From positions 1 to 64,000 of the forward strand of contig JAFUFB010000013.1 in the NCBI GenBank assembly GCA_017470145.1: a stretch of 64,000 nt of DNA, written 5' to 3'. Shown here piece after piece: positions 35,926 through 47,018 of the stretch. Source of the DNA: Clostridia bacterium. Its GTDB lineage: Bacteria > Bacillota > Clostridia > Christensenellales > Aristaeellaceae. Numbering within the stretch: the first letter of the stretch is position 1; each line of letters begins with the position of its first letter. Below the pieces are notes generated by a model. It had not been told where the DNA came from and did not search any database. It worked only from the letters and a program-made list of their open reading frames with translations. Position numbers and translations under genes: made by a program.

Positions 35926-35964
35926 TATCATCGGCCCTCCCTAACGGGGAGGGCCGATGATATT
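35924..35964. repeat. Perfect 18-bp inverted repeat between convergent genes
   Basis: Arms 35924-35941 and 35947-35964 are exactly complementary with a 5-base TAACG loop. It begins inside the ispDF stop codon and ends 12 bases before the stop of the opposite gene. There is no adjacent T-run on the plus side; on the minus side a short T-run occurs 7 bases later. A bidirectional terminator or transcript-end-stabilising hairpin is likely. Confidence 0.75.
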
Positions 35965-35976
35965 GGTGAGGTTGAA

Positions 35977-37752
35977 TCAATTGGATCTGGTGGTTGTAAC
36001 AATCACTTGAACGGAAGGCGCTTCCGTGGCGTTGGGAGATGCGGTTTCCTCTGTGGCCGTTTCTTCCGCTTCCATTTCTTCGTCCACCTCTTCCATCTCC
36101 ACTTCTTCCATGGTAATCTCTACGGCAGGAGAAGCATCTTCGGCGGTTTCTTCCGTGACTTCTTCCTCTTCCGAGGCTGTTTCCTTCTCTTCTTCCACCG
36201 CTTCTTCCAATTCCTCCACGGGTTCTTCTACAGCTTCATCCTGTGTCTGAGCTGCAGCGTCTTCTGAACCCTGGGTCTCCTCTGAAGTCGGGGCTTCGGG
36301 GATCTCCGCAGGAATCAACTGTTCACCAGAGGCGGCAAGGAATTCTGCCAGTTTCAAATTCAATTCGTCCGCTGACAGGCTGATCATATCCACGGCTCCT
36401 TCTGTTGAGAAGGGAGTAAAGACCCAAGGAGAGGCCGTTTTCATCTGGCCCTGTGCGTTCAAATCAAAATCCTTTTTATGAAAGGTGATATCAAATTCCA
36501 GGGTGGTGGGACTGGATTGAGAATACTTGCTGAAATAGTGCAATTGAACATCCAGACTCATGGGTTCCTCTTCCGGATACAACGCCGCGTCTTCTCCATC
36601 TGGCAGGCGGCTGACGTCTCGCTCCAGGTTTAGTTTCCATTCGCTGCGCTGGTGATCCCTGGCTTCCTCATCGCTGCTGATGATAACCCGATGACTGCCG
36701 TCCAACCGATAGGCATGATATTCAGGATTGTCCAGATCATCCGAGTTTGGATTGGGCCGAATCAGAATCCATGCACTGATGGAACTGATCTCCTTCCAAT
36801 CAATGCCAGAGCCCAGGATCAGTGTGATCATCTGCTCTTCGCTGCGCAGAGTGTAATAGCTTAGGCCGCCTTTTTCCTCAATCAGCAGGCTCTGAAACTG
36901 CATTTGCTTTTCATCCAGCGGCAGTTCTAACGTGCTGGAAAGGGTATCCCCCAAGGTGGACACCGTTCGAGTATACTGCAGGTCATAATTATTATCCAGA
37001 GCGGATAGCGCTTCCTCATAGAAATAATCCAGATTCTGATTGGCATAGATCTGACGCTGCTCTTCATTCAACACCTTGTTCAATAGCGCTTGACCTTCCG
37101 CGGAATCGAGCAGGGTCTTCATGGTTTGAACAATCTGCTTTTTTAGATCAGCCATGGGGATGTCATAGGTTAAATCCAGGGCGGATGTTCCGTTCTCCAG
37201 CAGATAAACCTCGGACACATTGGCAAATTGAGCAACCCAGAGCTCCAGATCGGCACTCAAATGCGCCACCACAGGATCCAGCAGCCCGCCTTGCTCTTCT
37301 CCCGTCAACTGCGTCCACCGATAGAGGGCGGAAGCGAAGGAAGGATTTCCGCCCTCTGGCTGCCGCAGGACATCGATCAATTGGATGATCGCTGGCAGGC
37401 GAAATACTTCTTCCGGCAGCATATTGGAGCGCAGGAAAACCATTTCTCCTGTTTGATAAAGTTCTGTCAAGCCAATCTGGGTTTCATTTTCTCCTGCTTG
37501 ATAAATATAGTAATGAACCTCATCCCCAGAGCGAAGACCGCGGAACTGTAATTCAACATCCTGGAAGGGCTGCAATGCTAAAATAGCAGGGTCGTTTCCT
37601 GCTGTATGCAAGGTAACGCTGCCCTTCAGGCCGCTGCCAATGTCCAATTGCTTTTGCATTTTTTCCGGCAGTGTATAGCTTACGGCGGCAAAACTTGCAG
37701 TCGCAATCCAAACCATGATCAGGCACAGCATTGCACAAATCAATTTTTTCAT
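35977..37752 (-). CDS. Exported protein of unknown function with Glu-rich C-terminal tail
   Basis: This 591-residue protein was not recognised. It has a signal peptide (MKKLICAMLCLIMVWIATASFAA) and a mainly hydrophilic body of about 460 residues with alternating strand-like segments and no Cys-rich or catalytic motif I can name. Residues 484-591 form a low-complexity tail with about 36 Glu in 108 residues and almost no Lys or Arg, ending in VTTTRSN with no LPXTG. The tail could bind cations or act as a spacer in the wall. GGAGG precedes the ATG at 37752. It follows the dihydrouridine synthase by 19 bases and probably shares its promoter. Confidence 0.75.
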   Translation of the reverse strand: MKKLICAMLCLIMVWIATASFAAVSYTLPEKMQKQLDIGSGLKGSVTLHTAGNDPAILALQPFQDVELQFRGLRSGDEVHYYIYQAGENETQIGLTELYQTGEMVFLRSNMLPEEVFRLPAIIQLIDVLRQPEGGNPSFASALYRWTQLTGEEQGGLLDPVVAHLSADLELWVAQFANVSEVYLLENGTSALDLTYDIPMADLKKQIVQTMKTLLDSAEGQALLNKVLNEEQRQIYANQNLDYFYEEALSALDNNYDLQYTRTVSTLGDTLSSTLELPLDEKQMQFQSLLIEEKGGLSYYTLRSEEQMITLILGSGIDWKEISSISAWILIRPNPNSDDLDNPEYHAYRLDGSHRVIISSDEEARDHQRSEWKLNLERDVSRLPDGEDAALYPEEEPMSLDVQLHYFSKYSQSSPTTLEFDITFHKKDFDLNAQGQMKTASPWVFTPFSTEGAVDMISLSADELNLKLAEFLAASGEQLIPAEIPEAPTSEETQGSEDAAAQTQDEAVEEPVEELEEAVEEEKETASEEEEVTEETAEDASPAVEITMEEVEMEEVDEEMEAEETATEETASPNATEAPSVQVIVTTTRSN

Positions 37753-37771
37753 TCTGAAGGAACCTCCCCTA

Positions 37772-38731
37772 TCATTCTTCTTGTGATTCGATTTCCCGTT
37801 GCAGCCGGGATAGAATTTCCCATACCTGATTCGGTCTCTCCGCCCGATTAATTTCCGCCCGGGCTCGGCTGGCCCCGCGGAGCCCATGAAGATACCATCC
37901 GATGTGCTTTCGCATTTCCCGAACGGCGATATGCTCCGGTTTCCAGGCCAGCATGCGGTCATAATGGATCCGAATGAGCCCCAACCGTTCTTCCAGGGAA
38001 ACGGGCTGTATTTCCTGCCCTGCGTCAAGCGCCTGGATATCCCGAAAAATCCAGGGATTCCCCATGGCGCCGCGGCCAATCATCACCCCTGCAATCCCGG
38101 GTGTTTTAGCCCTGCTTATAGCTTGTTCCGGCGTGAAGATATCCCCATTTCCCCAGACGGGGATCGAAACGCTCTCCGCCGCCTGCTGAATGTAATCCCA
38201 ATTGGCTTCACCGCTGTACTGCTGTTCACGGGTCCGGCCGTGAATGGTGATCTCCCGAACCCCAGCACATTCCGCTCTGTGGGCCATTTCCACCACGTTG
38301 ATATGCTCCGTGTCCCATCCCAACCGCATTTTGACGCTGACAGGTAAGCTGACCGCTTGGACCGTTTTTCGCATCATTTCTTCGGCGATATCCGGCGTCC
38401 GCATCAGGCCGCACCCTTCCCCGGAAGGAGCAATTTTATGGGCCGGGCAGCCCATGTTCAGGTCGATGCCATCGAAACGGCCCAATTCCTCCATGCGCTT
38501 GGCTGCTTCCGCCACCGTATCAGGATCTCGGCCAAAAAGCTGGATGTAAAGCTTCTTTTCCCCTGCTCCCCGGGTCATCAGATCCTGCGTCGCCCGTTGG
38601 TTCGGCGCACAAAGATATCCCATGGCGCTGACCATCTCTGTATATCCCTGGGAACAGCCCTGTTCCTGACAAATCTCTCGAAAAACGTGATCCGTCACGC
38701 CGCAGAGCGGCGCCAGCCTAACTTGCGTCAT
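37772..38731 (-). CDS. dus: tRNA-dihydrouridine synthase, DusB-like
   Basis: This FMN enzyme of about 319 residues reduces uridines in the tRNA D-loop. The TIM-barrel motifs are clear: VRLAPLCGVTDHVFRE, DLNMGCPAHKI, the catalytic-Cys loop GEGCGLMRTP, MRLGW, ITIHGRTREQQYSGEANW, PVWGNGDIF and GVMIGRGAMGNPWIF. The ATG at 38731 has GGAG six bases upstream; an ATG at 38743 is also possible. The best match is the DusB/YfjN branch. Confidence 0.93.
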   Translation of the reverse strand: MTQVRLAPLCGVTDHVFREICQEQGCSQGYTEMVSAMGYLCAPNQRATQDLMTRGAGEKKLYIQLFGRDPDTVAEAAKRMEELGRFDGIDLNMGCPAHKIAPSGEGCGLMRTPDIAEEMMRKTVQAVSLPVSVKMRLGWDTEHINVVEMAHRAECAGVREITIHGRTREQQYSGEANWDYIQQAAESVSIPVWGNGDIFTPEQAISRAKTPGIAGVMIGRGAMGNPWIFRDIQALDAGQEIQPVSLEERLGLIRIHYDRMLAWKPEHIAVREMRKHIGWYLHGLRGASRARAEINRAERPNQVWEILSRLQREIESQEE

Positions 38732-38805
38732 CAAGCGCTCCATCTCAAGCCGCTCGGAAGAGAATTTAAGCAGCATCCACCGAACAGCAAAAAAATTCCG
38801 CACCT

Positions 38806-38834
38806 ATTATAAAGCAAAAGCCCCCCCTGCGCAA
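38806..38834 (-). promoter_or_regulatory. Promoter of the dus operon
   Basis: On the minus strand TTGCGC (38829-38834), 17 bases, then TATAAT (38806-38811), directly downstream of the upp terminator. Confidence 0.7.
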
Positions 38835-38835
38835 G

Positions 38836-38870
38836 AAAAAGAAAAGCCTCCTGCTGAAAAAACAGGAGGC
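38836..38870 (-). terminator. Terminator of upp
   Basis: On the minus strand GCCTCCTG/CAGGAGGC arms (38863-38870, 38846-38853) with a 9-base loop are followed by TTTTCTTTTT. It lies 14 bases past the upp stop. Confidence 0.88.
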
Positions 38871-38884
38871 AATCATCAACGAAT

Positions 38885-40619
<1,735 letters not shown>

Positions 40620-40639
<20 letters not shown>

Positions 40640-41780
40640 AAATACCCTGTATCGGATGGCATTGCCATTCCGCGCCCCACGGCTGGAACGGCATCCCGTC
40701 TGTACCGCCCAGGGAGCGCACCTACATACCTACGACGCGTACATCCGCCTGCTTCGAAAGCATCATGTGCTGGGTTCCGCAGCGCTCCTGCGGGAAGGGA
40801 ACCAATCCGTTACGCTGCTCTGTTCCTCCCAGAACCCCCATCACCAGGTCACCGCCCATTCCCTGTTTCGAGTTGCTTCCATCACAAAAATGGCCACCAG
40901 CCTGGCCGCGCTGCGGGCGGTCGAGCAGGGAAAGCTTGATTTGGAGAGCCCCATCCTTTCTTATTTTCCATCACTGTCCCAGGTATCTGACCTGGAAGGG
41001 ATTACGTTGCAGCATTTACTTTCCCACACCTCCGGTCTCCTGGATCCACCCAATTTGGAATCCGCCATGACCCAGGGCATTCCGTTTCCGGAGCTGGTCT
41101 CCGGCTGCAGAAAAAGCTTGCCAGGAGCTGAATTTCACTATTCAAATTTGGGGTATGGCTTGATTGGATGCATGCTGGAAGCTGTATATGACCATCCCGT
41201 ATCCCTGATTTTCCAGCGCCTCGTTTTCCAGCCGCTGGAGATGCGGGCTACCCTGGATGCCTCCACCTTAAATCTGCAGGATGTCGTTCCCATTACCCGG
41301 GTGCTTCCCTATCACCCGGGGCAGGACTTGCAAATCACCGAACTGGGGAAAAAGCCGTTGCAAAAGCCTGACCCCCTGCGGCACTATGGACATACCGCCG
41401 GCGCTATGTATCTTGATCTGCCCGCTTTGGAAAAGCTGGTGAATTGCCTCATGCAGGAGGGTCGCCCGCTGCTTTCCTCCAATCTGGGACAGCGGATGAT
41501 ACAACAGCAAGCCGCCTATGGGCAGATTTCCCCCACCCTGTCCTATGGATGGGGCGTTCTACGAATTCAGGATGCTACCCTCTCCCCCTCCGTGATTCTG
41601 GGGCATCAGGGCTTTGCCTATGGCTGCGCGGATGGCGCTTTCTGGGAAGAAGATACGGGACGCATGGTGCTATTTTTAAATGGCGGGGCCAGCGAAGCCC
41701 GAAAGGGCAGATTGGGCTTAAGCAATTACGATCTCCTCCGATGGGCCCTTCGAAAGGAGATGCCGCAATGGTCCAGGTAA
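40620..41780 (+). CDS. Serine hydrolase, beta-lactamase/DD-peptidase (class C) family
   Basis: This 386-residue protein has the class C/AmpC-like triad: SxxK as S87-I-T-K90, YxN as Y174-S-N176, and a late HQG in ILGHQGFAYG. LLSHTSGLLDPP and GAMYLDLPALEKL are also typical of the Beta-lactamase (PF00144) family. No signal peptide or membrane anchor is evident, which is odd for a cell-wall enzyme; the start at 40620 has GGAGG six bases upstream. It could be a cytoplasmic esterase or peptidase. It overlaps recX by 13 bases. Confidence 0.85.
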
Positions 41781-42400
41781 GCAGCGTAGAAAAGGTTCAG
41801 GGACGTCGGGTACGAATTGTCCTGGAGGATGGCAGCCGCTATTACATCCTGCGCTCCATGTATCAGGAACGCCCGGTGGCGGAAGGTGACGAAATAGACC
41901 CGAAGGAATATGCCCAGTGGGTGCTGACCCGGCAATATCGCTCTGCGTTAGACAAGGCGGTGTCCATGCTGGCGGTTCGGGCTTGCAGCAAGGGAGAAAT
42001 CAAGCAAAAGCTTCAGCGGATTGGATATTCTCCCGAAACCATCGAGATGGTGATCTACAAGCTGGAAAAAAACGACCTATTGAATGACCAGGATTTTGCC
42101 GCGCAATGGGCCCAATATCGGTCAGGGCAGAAATATGGCCCAAGACGAATCTCCCAGGAGCTGCGACATAAGGGCGTTTCCGCAGAAGAAACTGCTATAG
42201 CCATAGAAGATGTTTCCGAGGAGGAGCAACTCGCAAGCGCCCTGACCTTGGCCCAAAAAAACATCCGCCATGCATGGACGGAGGAAGATCCCCGGAAAGC
42301 GAAGCAAAAGGCCATCGCATCCATTGTCCGCCGAGGTTTCAGTTGGGATATCGCTCGACAGGCGGTAGAACAGGTTTTCGGCGACCTGGATGAAGCTTGA
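41768..42400 (+). CDS. recX: Regulatory protein RecX
   Basis: RecX (210 residues) modulates RecA filaments. After an N-terminal extension of about 60 residues it has the three-helix repeats: ALDKAVSMLAVRACSKGEIKQKL, then NDLLNDQDFAAQWAQYRSGQKYGPRRISQELRHKG, and a third repeat to FGDLDEA. AGGAG lies 8 bases before the ATG at 41768, inside the serine hydrolase gene. recA is not in the window. Confidence 0.92.
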   Translation: MVQVSSVEKVQGRRVRIVLEDGSRYYILRSMYQERPVAEGDEIDPKEYAQWVLTRQYRSALDKAVSMLAVRACSKGEIKQKLQRIGYSPETIEMVIYKLEKNDLLNDQDFAAQWAQYRSGQKYGPRRISQELRHKGVSAEETAIAIEDVSEEEQLASALTLAQKNIRHAWTEEDPRKAKQKAIASIVRRGFSWDIARQAVEQVFGDLDEA

Positions 42401-42408
42401 CAATCGAC

Positions 42409-42441
42409 AAAAAAACTCCGCCCTCTTTTCAGAGAGCGGAG
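42409..42441 (-). terminator. Terminator of ppdK
   Basis: On the minus strand CTCCGCTCTC pairs with GAGGGCGGAG (42432-42441, 42416-42425) and is followed by seven T residues (42409-42415). Confidence 0.88.
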
Positions 42442-42456
42442 CATTTCTATACCATC

Positions 42457-45096
42457 TTACTTCTTGTCGGCGATGGCAGCCTGGGCGGCAGCCAGCCGAG
42501 CAATCGGCACACGGAAGGGAGAGCAGCTGACATAGTCCAGACCGATCTTGTGGCAGAATTCCACAGAGCTCGGATCGCCGCCATGCTCGCCGCAGATGCC
42601 CACGTGCAGCTTGGGATTGACGGGACGGCCCAGCTTGATGGCCATTTCCATCAGCTTGCCAACACCAGTCTGATCCAGTTTCGCGAAGGGATCGTTCTCG
42701 AAGATCTTGGTGTCATAGTAGGCATTCAGGAACTTGCCCGCGTCATCGCGGCTGAAGCCGAAGGTCATCTGGGTCAGGTCGTTGGTGCCAAAGCAGAAGA
42801 AGTCGGCCTCGGAGGCGATTTCGTCAGCGGTCAGTGCAGCGCGCGGAATCTCGATCATGGTGCCCACTTCGTACTCCAGCTTCACATCGGAAGCGGCGAT
42901 TTCGGCATCAGCGGTCTCCACAACCACCTTCTTGACGAACTTCAGTTCCTTGATTTCGCAAACCAGCGGAATCATGATTTCGGGCTTCACGTCCCAGTCG
43001 GGATGGGCCTTCTTGGTGTTGATGGCCGCACGGATGACTGCCTTGGTCTGCATCTTGGCGATTTCAGGATAGGTAACCGCCAGACGGCAGCCACGATGAC
43101 CCATCATGGGGTTGAATTCATGCAGGCTGGAGATGATGTTCTTAATGGTCTCCACGGACTTGTTCTGCGCCTTGGCCAGGGCAGCGATTTCTTCTTCCGT
43201 GGTGGGCACGAACTCATGCAGCGGCGGATCCAGGAAGCGGATGCAAACGGGATTGCCTTCCAGCGCTTCATACAGCTTCTCGAAGTCCCCCTGCTGATAG
43301 GGCAGAATCTTCTCAAGCGCGACTTCCCGCTCCTCTGCGGTGTCAGAGCAGATCATCTCACGGAAGGCGGCGATGCGCTCCGGCTCGAAGAACATATGCT
43401 CGGTCCGGCACAGGCCGATACCTTCGGCGCCCAGCTCGCGAGCTTTCTTCGCGTCGGCGGGGGTATCCGCATTGGTGCGCACCTTCAGGCGGCGATACTT
43501 GTCGGCCCAAGCCATGATGCGGCCAAATTCACCGGCGATGGTGGCGTCCACAGTGGGGATGATGCCGTCATAGATCTTACCAGTGGAACCGTCGATGGAG
43601 ATGTAATCCCCTTCATGATAGGTCTTCCCGGCCAGCTCGAACTTCTTGTTTTCCTCGTCCATGGCAATCTCGCCGCAGCCGGAAACGCAGCACTTGCCCA
43701 TGCCGCGGGCTACCACGGCCGCATGGCTGGTCATACCGCCACGAACCGTCAGGATACCCTGGCTGCTCTTCATGCCGGTAATGTCTTCCGGAGAGGTTTC
43801 CAGACGAACCAGAACCACCTTTTCGCCGCGGGCATTCCAGGCTTCGGCGTCTTCCGCGGTGAAGACCACCTTACCGCAGGCAGCGCCGGGGCTGGCGCCC
43901 AGGCCCTTACCGACGGGCTCGGCCTTCTTCTGGGCCGCCGCATCGAACTGGGGATGCAGCAGGGTGTCCAAGTTACGGGGATCGATCATGGCCACCGCTT
44001 CTTCCTCGGAGCGCATGCCCTCGTCCACCAGATCGCAAGCAATCTTCAGCGCGGCCTGGGCGGTACGCTTACCGTTGCGGCACTGCAGCATGTACAGCTT
44101 GCCGTTTTCCACGGTGAATTCCATGTCCTGCATGTCGCGATAGTGCTTCTCCAGCAGATCGCACACGCGGACGAAATCAGCGTAAGCTTCGGGGAACTTT
44201 TCTTCCATCTGGGAGATGGGCATGGGGGTACGAACGCCGGCCACCACGTCTTCGCCCTGGGCGTTGGTCAGGAATTCACCCATCAGTTTCTTCTCGCCGG
44301 TGGCGGGATCGCGGGTGAAGGCAACACCGGTACCGGAATTGTCGTTCAGGTTACCGAAAACCATGGGCATAACGTTGACGGCAGTGCCCCAGTTGTAGGG
44401 GATGTCGTTATCCCGGCGATAGACATTGGCGCGGGGGTTATCCCAGGAGCGGAACACGGCCTTGATGGCGCCCATCAGCTGTTCCTTCGGGTCGGAGGGG
44501 AAGTCTTCCCCGATCTTGCTCTTGTATTCAGCCTTGAAAGCAGCAGCCAGTTCCTTCAGATCGGCAGCGGTCAACTCCACGTCGAAGGTAACGCCACGCT
44601 TGGCCTTCATTTCGTCAATCAGCTGCTCGAAGTATTTCTTACCAACTTCCATGACGACGTCGGAATACATCTGGATGAACCGACGATAGCTGTCGTACAC
44701 AAAGCGCTCGAACTTGGGATCGGGGTTGCCGGCGATCATGGCGGCCACCACGTCATCGTTCAAGCCCAGGTTCAGGATGGTATCCATCATGCCAGGCATG
44801 GAAGCGCGGGCGCCGGAACGGACGGAAACCAGCAACGGATTCTTCAGATCGCCGAACTTCTTGCCGTTGATCTCTTCCATCTTGGCGATGTATTCCATAA
44901 TTTGAGTCTGGATTTCATCGTTAATCTGACGGCCGTCGTCATAATACTGGGTGCAGGCTTCGGTAGAAATGGTGAAGCCCTGGGGAACCGGCAGACCAAT
45001 GTTGGTCATCTCGGCCAGGTTCGCGCCCTTGCCGCCCAGCAGCTCACGCATCTGAGCGTTGCCTTCACTAAAGAGGTAAAGGTACTTCTTGGACAT
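42457..45096 (-). CDS. ppdK: Pyruvate, phosphate dikinase
   Basis: PPDK (879 residues) interconverts pyruvate, ATP and phosphate with PEP, AMP and PPi; in anaerobes it often runs toward pyruvate, saving energy from PPi. Motifs: the N-terminal ATP-grasp LLGGKGANLAEM, the swivelling domain with the phosphorylated His in GGMTSHAAVVARGMGK, and the C-terminal PEP/pyruvate TIM barrel with GHRGCRLAVTYPEI and GICGEHGGDPSS. GAGGAG precedes the ATG at 45096; an upstream in-frame ATG at 45129 lacks a site. It is monocistronic. Confidence 0.97.
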   Translation of the reverse strand: MSKKYLYLFSEGNAQMRELLGGKGANLAEMTNIGLPVPQGFTISTEACTQYYDDGRQINDEIQTQIMEYIAKMEEINGKKFGDLKNPLLVSVRSGARASMPGMMDTILNLGLNDDVVAAMIAGNPDPKFERFVYDSYRRFIQMYSDVVMEVGKKYFEQLIDEMKAKRGVTFDVELTAADLKELAAAFKAEYKSKIGEDFPSDPKEQLMGAIKAVFRSWDNPRANVYRRDNDIPYNWGTAVNVMPMVFGNLNDNSGTGVAFTRDPATGEKKLMGEFLTNAQGEDVVAGVRTPMPISQMEEKFPEAYADFVRVCDLLEKHYRDMQDMEFTVENGKLYMLQCRNGKRTAQAALKIACDLVDEGMRSEEEAVAMIDPRNLDTLLHPQFDAAAQKKAEPVGKGLGASPGAACGKVVFTAEDAEAWNARGEKVVLVRLETSPEDITGMKSSQGILTVRGGMTSHAAVVARGMGKCCVSGCGEIAMDEENKKFELAGKTYHEGDYISIDGSTGKIYDGIIPTVDATIAGEFGRIMAWADKYRRLKVRTNADTPADAKKARELGAEGIGLCRTEHMFFEPERIAAFREMICSDTAEEREVALEKILPYQQGDFEKLYEALEGNPVCIRFLDPPLHEFVPTTEEEIAALAKAQNKSVETIKNIISSLHEFNPMMGHRGCRLAVTYPEIAKMQTKAVIRAAINTKKAHPDWDVKPEIMIPLVCEIKELKFVKKVVVETADAEIAASDVKLEYEVGTMIEIPRAALTADEIASEADFFCFGTNDLTQMTFGFSRDDAGKFLNAYYDTKIFENDPFAKLDQTGVGKLMEMAIKLGRPVNPKLHVGICGEHGGDPSSVEFCHKIGLDYVSCSPFRVPIARLAAAQAAIADKK

Positions 45097-45167
45097 GGAA
45101 AACTCCTCCTCGATCAAATTCATGCGCACCGAAAGAATGATGCAATCAGCCCGCGCACATCATTTTG

Positions 45168-45196
45168 ATTATACGCTCTTATGTATGTTTTTGCAA
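45168..45196 (-). promoter_or_regulatory. Promoter of ppdK
   Basis: On the minus strand TTGCAA (45191-45196), 17 bases, then TATAAT (45168-45173). The leader is about 65 bases. Confidence 0.8.
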
Positions 45197-45220
45197 GCTA
45201 AATTTTCCTGGTTTTTGCCG

Positions 45221-45255
45221 AGAAATAAGGGCTTCGGAGAAACTTCCGAAGCCCT
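45221..45255 (-). terminator. Terminator of the rnf operon
   Basis: On the minus strand a 10-bp stem (45245-45254 with 45229-45238) and 6-base loop are followed by TTATTTCTC. Confidence 0.75.
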
Positions 45256-45266
45256 GAGAAGGTGTA

Positions 45267-46421
45267 TTATTCCTGGCTGGCCGTGGCAGCCGCTTTCGCC
45301 GCCTTGGCCTTCAGCGCAGCGTCAATTTTGGCTTGCACCTCGGGAGAATACTTTGGTTTCTTTTCTTCCACCACTGGCGTATCCACAGACACCGCAGCGG
45401 GGGTTGTGCCGATCTTGGAGAAAGCGTCCCGCGTGTGCTCCCGAACCTTCATGGTGATGCACTTCTTGGGGCATTTTTCCGCGCACATACCACAACCTGT
45501 GCAGGCGTCCAGCACCTCGTGGGGCTTGCGAACCTCGCCGACGATGCTTTCAAACTTGCACTGCCGCTTACACATCCCGCAGCCAATGCAGCTGTCCTTG
45601 TCGATCTCTGCGATCTTCCGATTATCCCAGGCCGCCCAAATCGCGTTGGTCGGGCAGGCTTCCGCGCACATCATGCAACCCCGGCACTTCTCCGGATCGA
45701 TGATGGGCAGATGATCCTTCATCTCCAGAGCACCGAATTCGCAGGCATGATAGCAGCGTTCGCAGCCAATGCAACCCACCCGGCAGTTGTCGCTGACCAG
45801 AATTCCCTTATCCGCCGCGCGGCACATCAACCGGACAGGCAGCTCTGCCGGTTGCAGCTGGATAACATGCTTCGGGCAAACCTCCACGCACTTTCCACAG
45901 CTCTGGCATTTTTCCCGATCCACCACTGCGATGCCTTTAACAGGATCCACGTGAATCGCATCAAAGGGACAAGCCCGCACGCAGGTCCCCAATCCTAGGC
46001 AGGCATACTTACAGCTCTTGTTGCCGTCATTGACCAGCATGGCGGAGACGCAATCCTCGATGCCGCTGTAATTAAACTTTGTTTTACAATGTTCCAGGTC
46101 GCCCTGGCAGACAACCTGAGCTACCATCTTTACGCCTTCATCCTGAGCTTCCTGGCCCATGACCTCGGCAATCTTCTTGGCGCACTCGCTGCCACCCACC
46201 GGGCAGGCGTTCACCGGCGCTTTCCCGGAAGCGATGGCGTCAGCGCACCCATCACATCCAGGATAGCCACAGCCACCGCAATTGGCCCCGGGCAAAAGCT
46301 CCCGGACCGCATCCCTTTTCGGGTTGGCTGGCACCGCAAAGATCTTGGATGCAACCGTTAATAGGATTCCAAATACTGCCCCCATACCGCCGAGGACCAG
46401 CGCCGCATACAAAACCTCCAT
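45267..46421 (-). CDS. rnfB: Rnf complex subunit RnfB, multi-cluster ferredoxin-like
   Basis: RnfB (384 residues) accepts electrons from ferredoxin. A membrane anchor (about 5-28) precedes the 4Fe-4S domain with C48, C51, C56 and C73. Six further CxxCxxCxxxC-like sets occur: around 141-151, 172-182, 217-227, 247-256, 278-288 and 307-317. I count seven probable 4Fe-4S clusters, more than the three of E. coli RsxB. The tail is Ala/Lys-rich. It is the last gene of rnfCDEAB and ends at a terminator. Confidence 0.95.
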   Translation of the reverse strand: MEVLYAALVLGGMGAVFGILLTVASKIFAVPANPKRDAVRELLPGANCGGCGYPGCDGCADAIASGKAPVNACPVGGSECAKKIAEVMGQEAQDEGVKMVAQVVCQGDLEHCKTKFNYSGIEDCVSAMLVNDGNKSCKYACLGLGTCVRACPFDAIHVDPVKGIAVVDREKCQSCGKCVEVCPKHVIQLQPAELPVRLMCRAADKGILVSDNCRVGCIGCERCYHACEFGALEMKDHLPIIDPEKCRGCMMCAEACPTNAIWAAWDNRKIAEIDKDSCIGCGMCKRQCKFESIVGEVRKPHEVLDACTGCGMCAEKCPKKCITMKVREHTRDAFSKIGTTPAAVSVDTPVVEEKKPKYSPEVQAKIDAALKAKAAKAAATASQE

Positions 46422-46439
46422 TGTTTACGCGATCCTCCT

Positions 46440-47018
46440 TTATCCGATCAGTCCGCCAAAGCCCATGAAGGAAACCGCCATCAGCCCTGCCGCAATCAGA
46501 GCGCCCGGAAAACCTTCCATCCACTTCGGCACGTCGCTCATTTCCAGCCTTTCCCGGATGCAGCTGAACAGGAGCAGGCTCAGGGTGAACCCAAGGGCGC
46601 TGAAGCAACCGCTCAGCGTGCTCTGCAAAAGGCCATAGCCATTGTTGGAGTTCAGTACTGCTACGCCCAGAACAGCGCAATTCGTGGTGATCAGGGGGAG
46701 ATAGACTCCCAACGCCTGATACAGGCTGAAGCTCAGCTTTTTCAATGCCATTTCCACCAACTGAACCAGCACCGCGATAACCAGGATGAAGGCAATGGTC
46801 CGCAGATACATCAGATCTAAGGGAATCAGCAGGAAATGCTCCACCATCCAGGTCATGAAGGAGGCCAGGGTCATGACGAAAGTCACTGCCAGGCCCATGC
46901 CCAGGGCTGTGTCAAATTTCTTGGATACGCCCAGGAAAGGACAAATCCCAAGAAATTGACACATTACATAGTTGTTTACCAGCAGGCAGCCCACCAGCAT
47001 CAGCAGATATTCTTTCAT
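46440..47018 (-). CDS. rnfA: Rnf complex membrane subunit RnfA
   Basis: RnfA (192 residues, six membrane helices) has [16 protein letters not shown] and [16 protein letters not shown], each holding a conserved Cys of the intramembrane iron site shared with RnfE. Its ATG overlaps the rnfE stop (ATGA), with AGGAGG upstream. Confidence 0.95.
   Translation of the reverse strand: MKEYLLMLVGCLLVNNYVMCQFLGICPFLGVSKKFDTALGMGLAVTFVMTLASFMTWMVEHFLLIPLDLMYLRTIAFILVIAVLVQLVEMALKKLSFSLYQALGVYLPLITTNCAVLGVAVLNSNNGYGLLQSTLSGCFSALGFTLSLLLFSCIRERLEMSDVPKWMEGFPGALIAAGLMAVSFMGFGGLIG

Noticed and set aside
42397-45168. A 923-codon open frame antisense to ppdK
   Set aside because: The opposite strand encodes a clear full-length PPDK. 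The antisense translation has no recognisable motif and is rich in His/Gly as expected for a complement of GC-biased codons.
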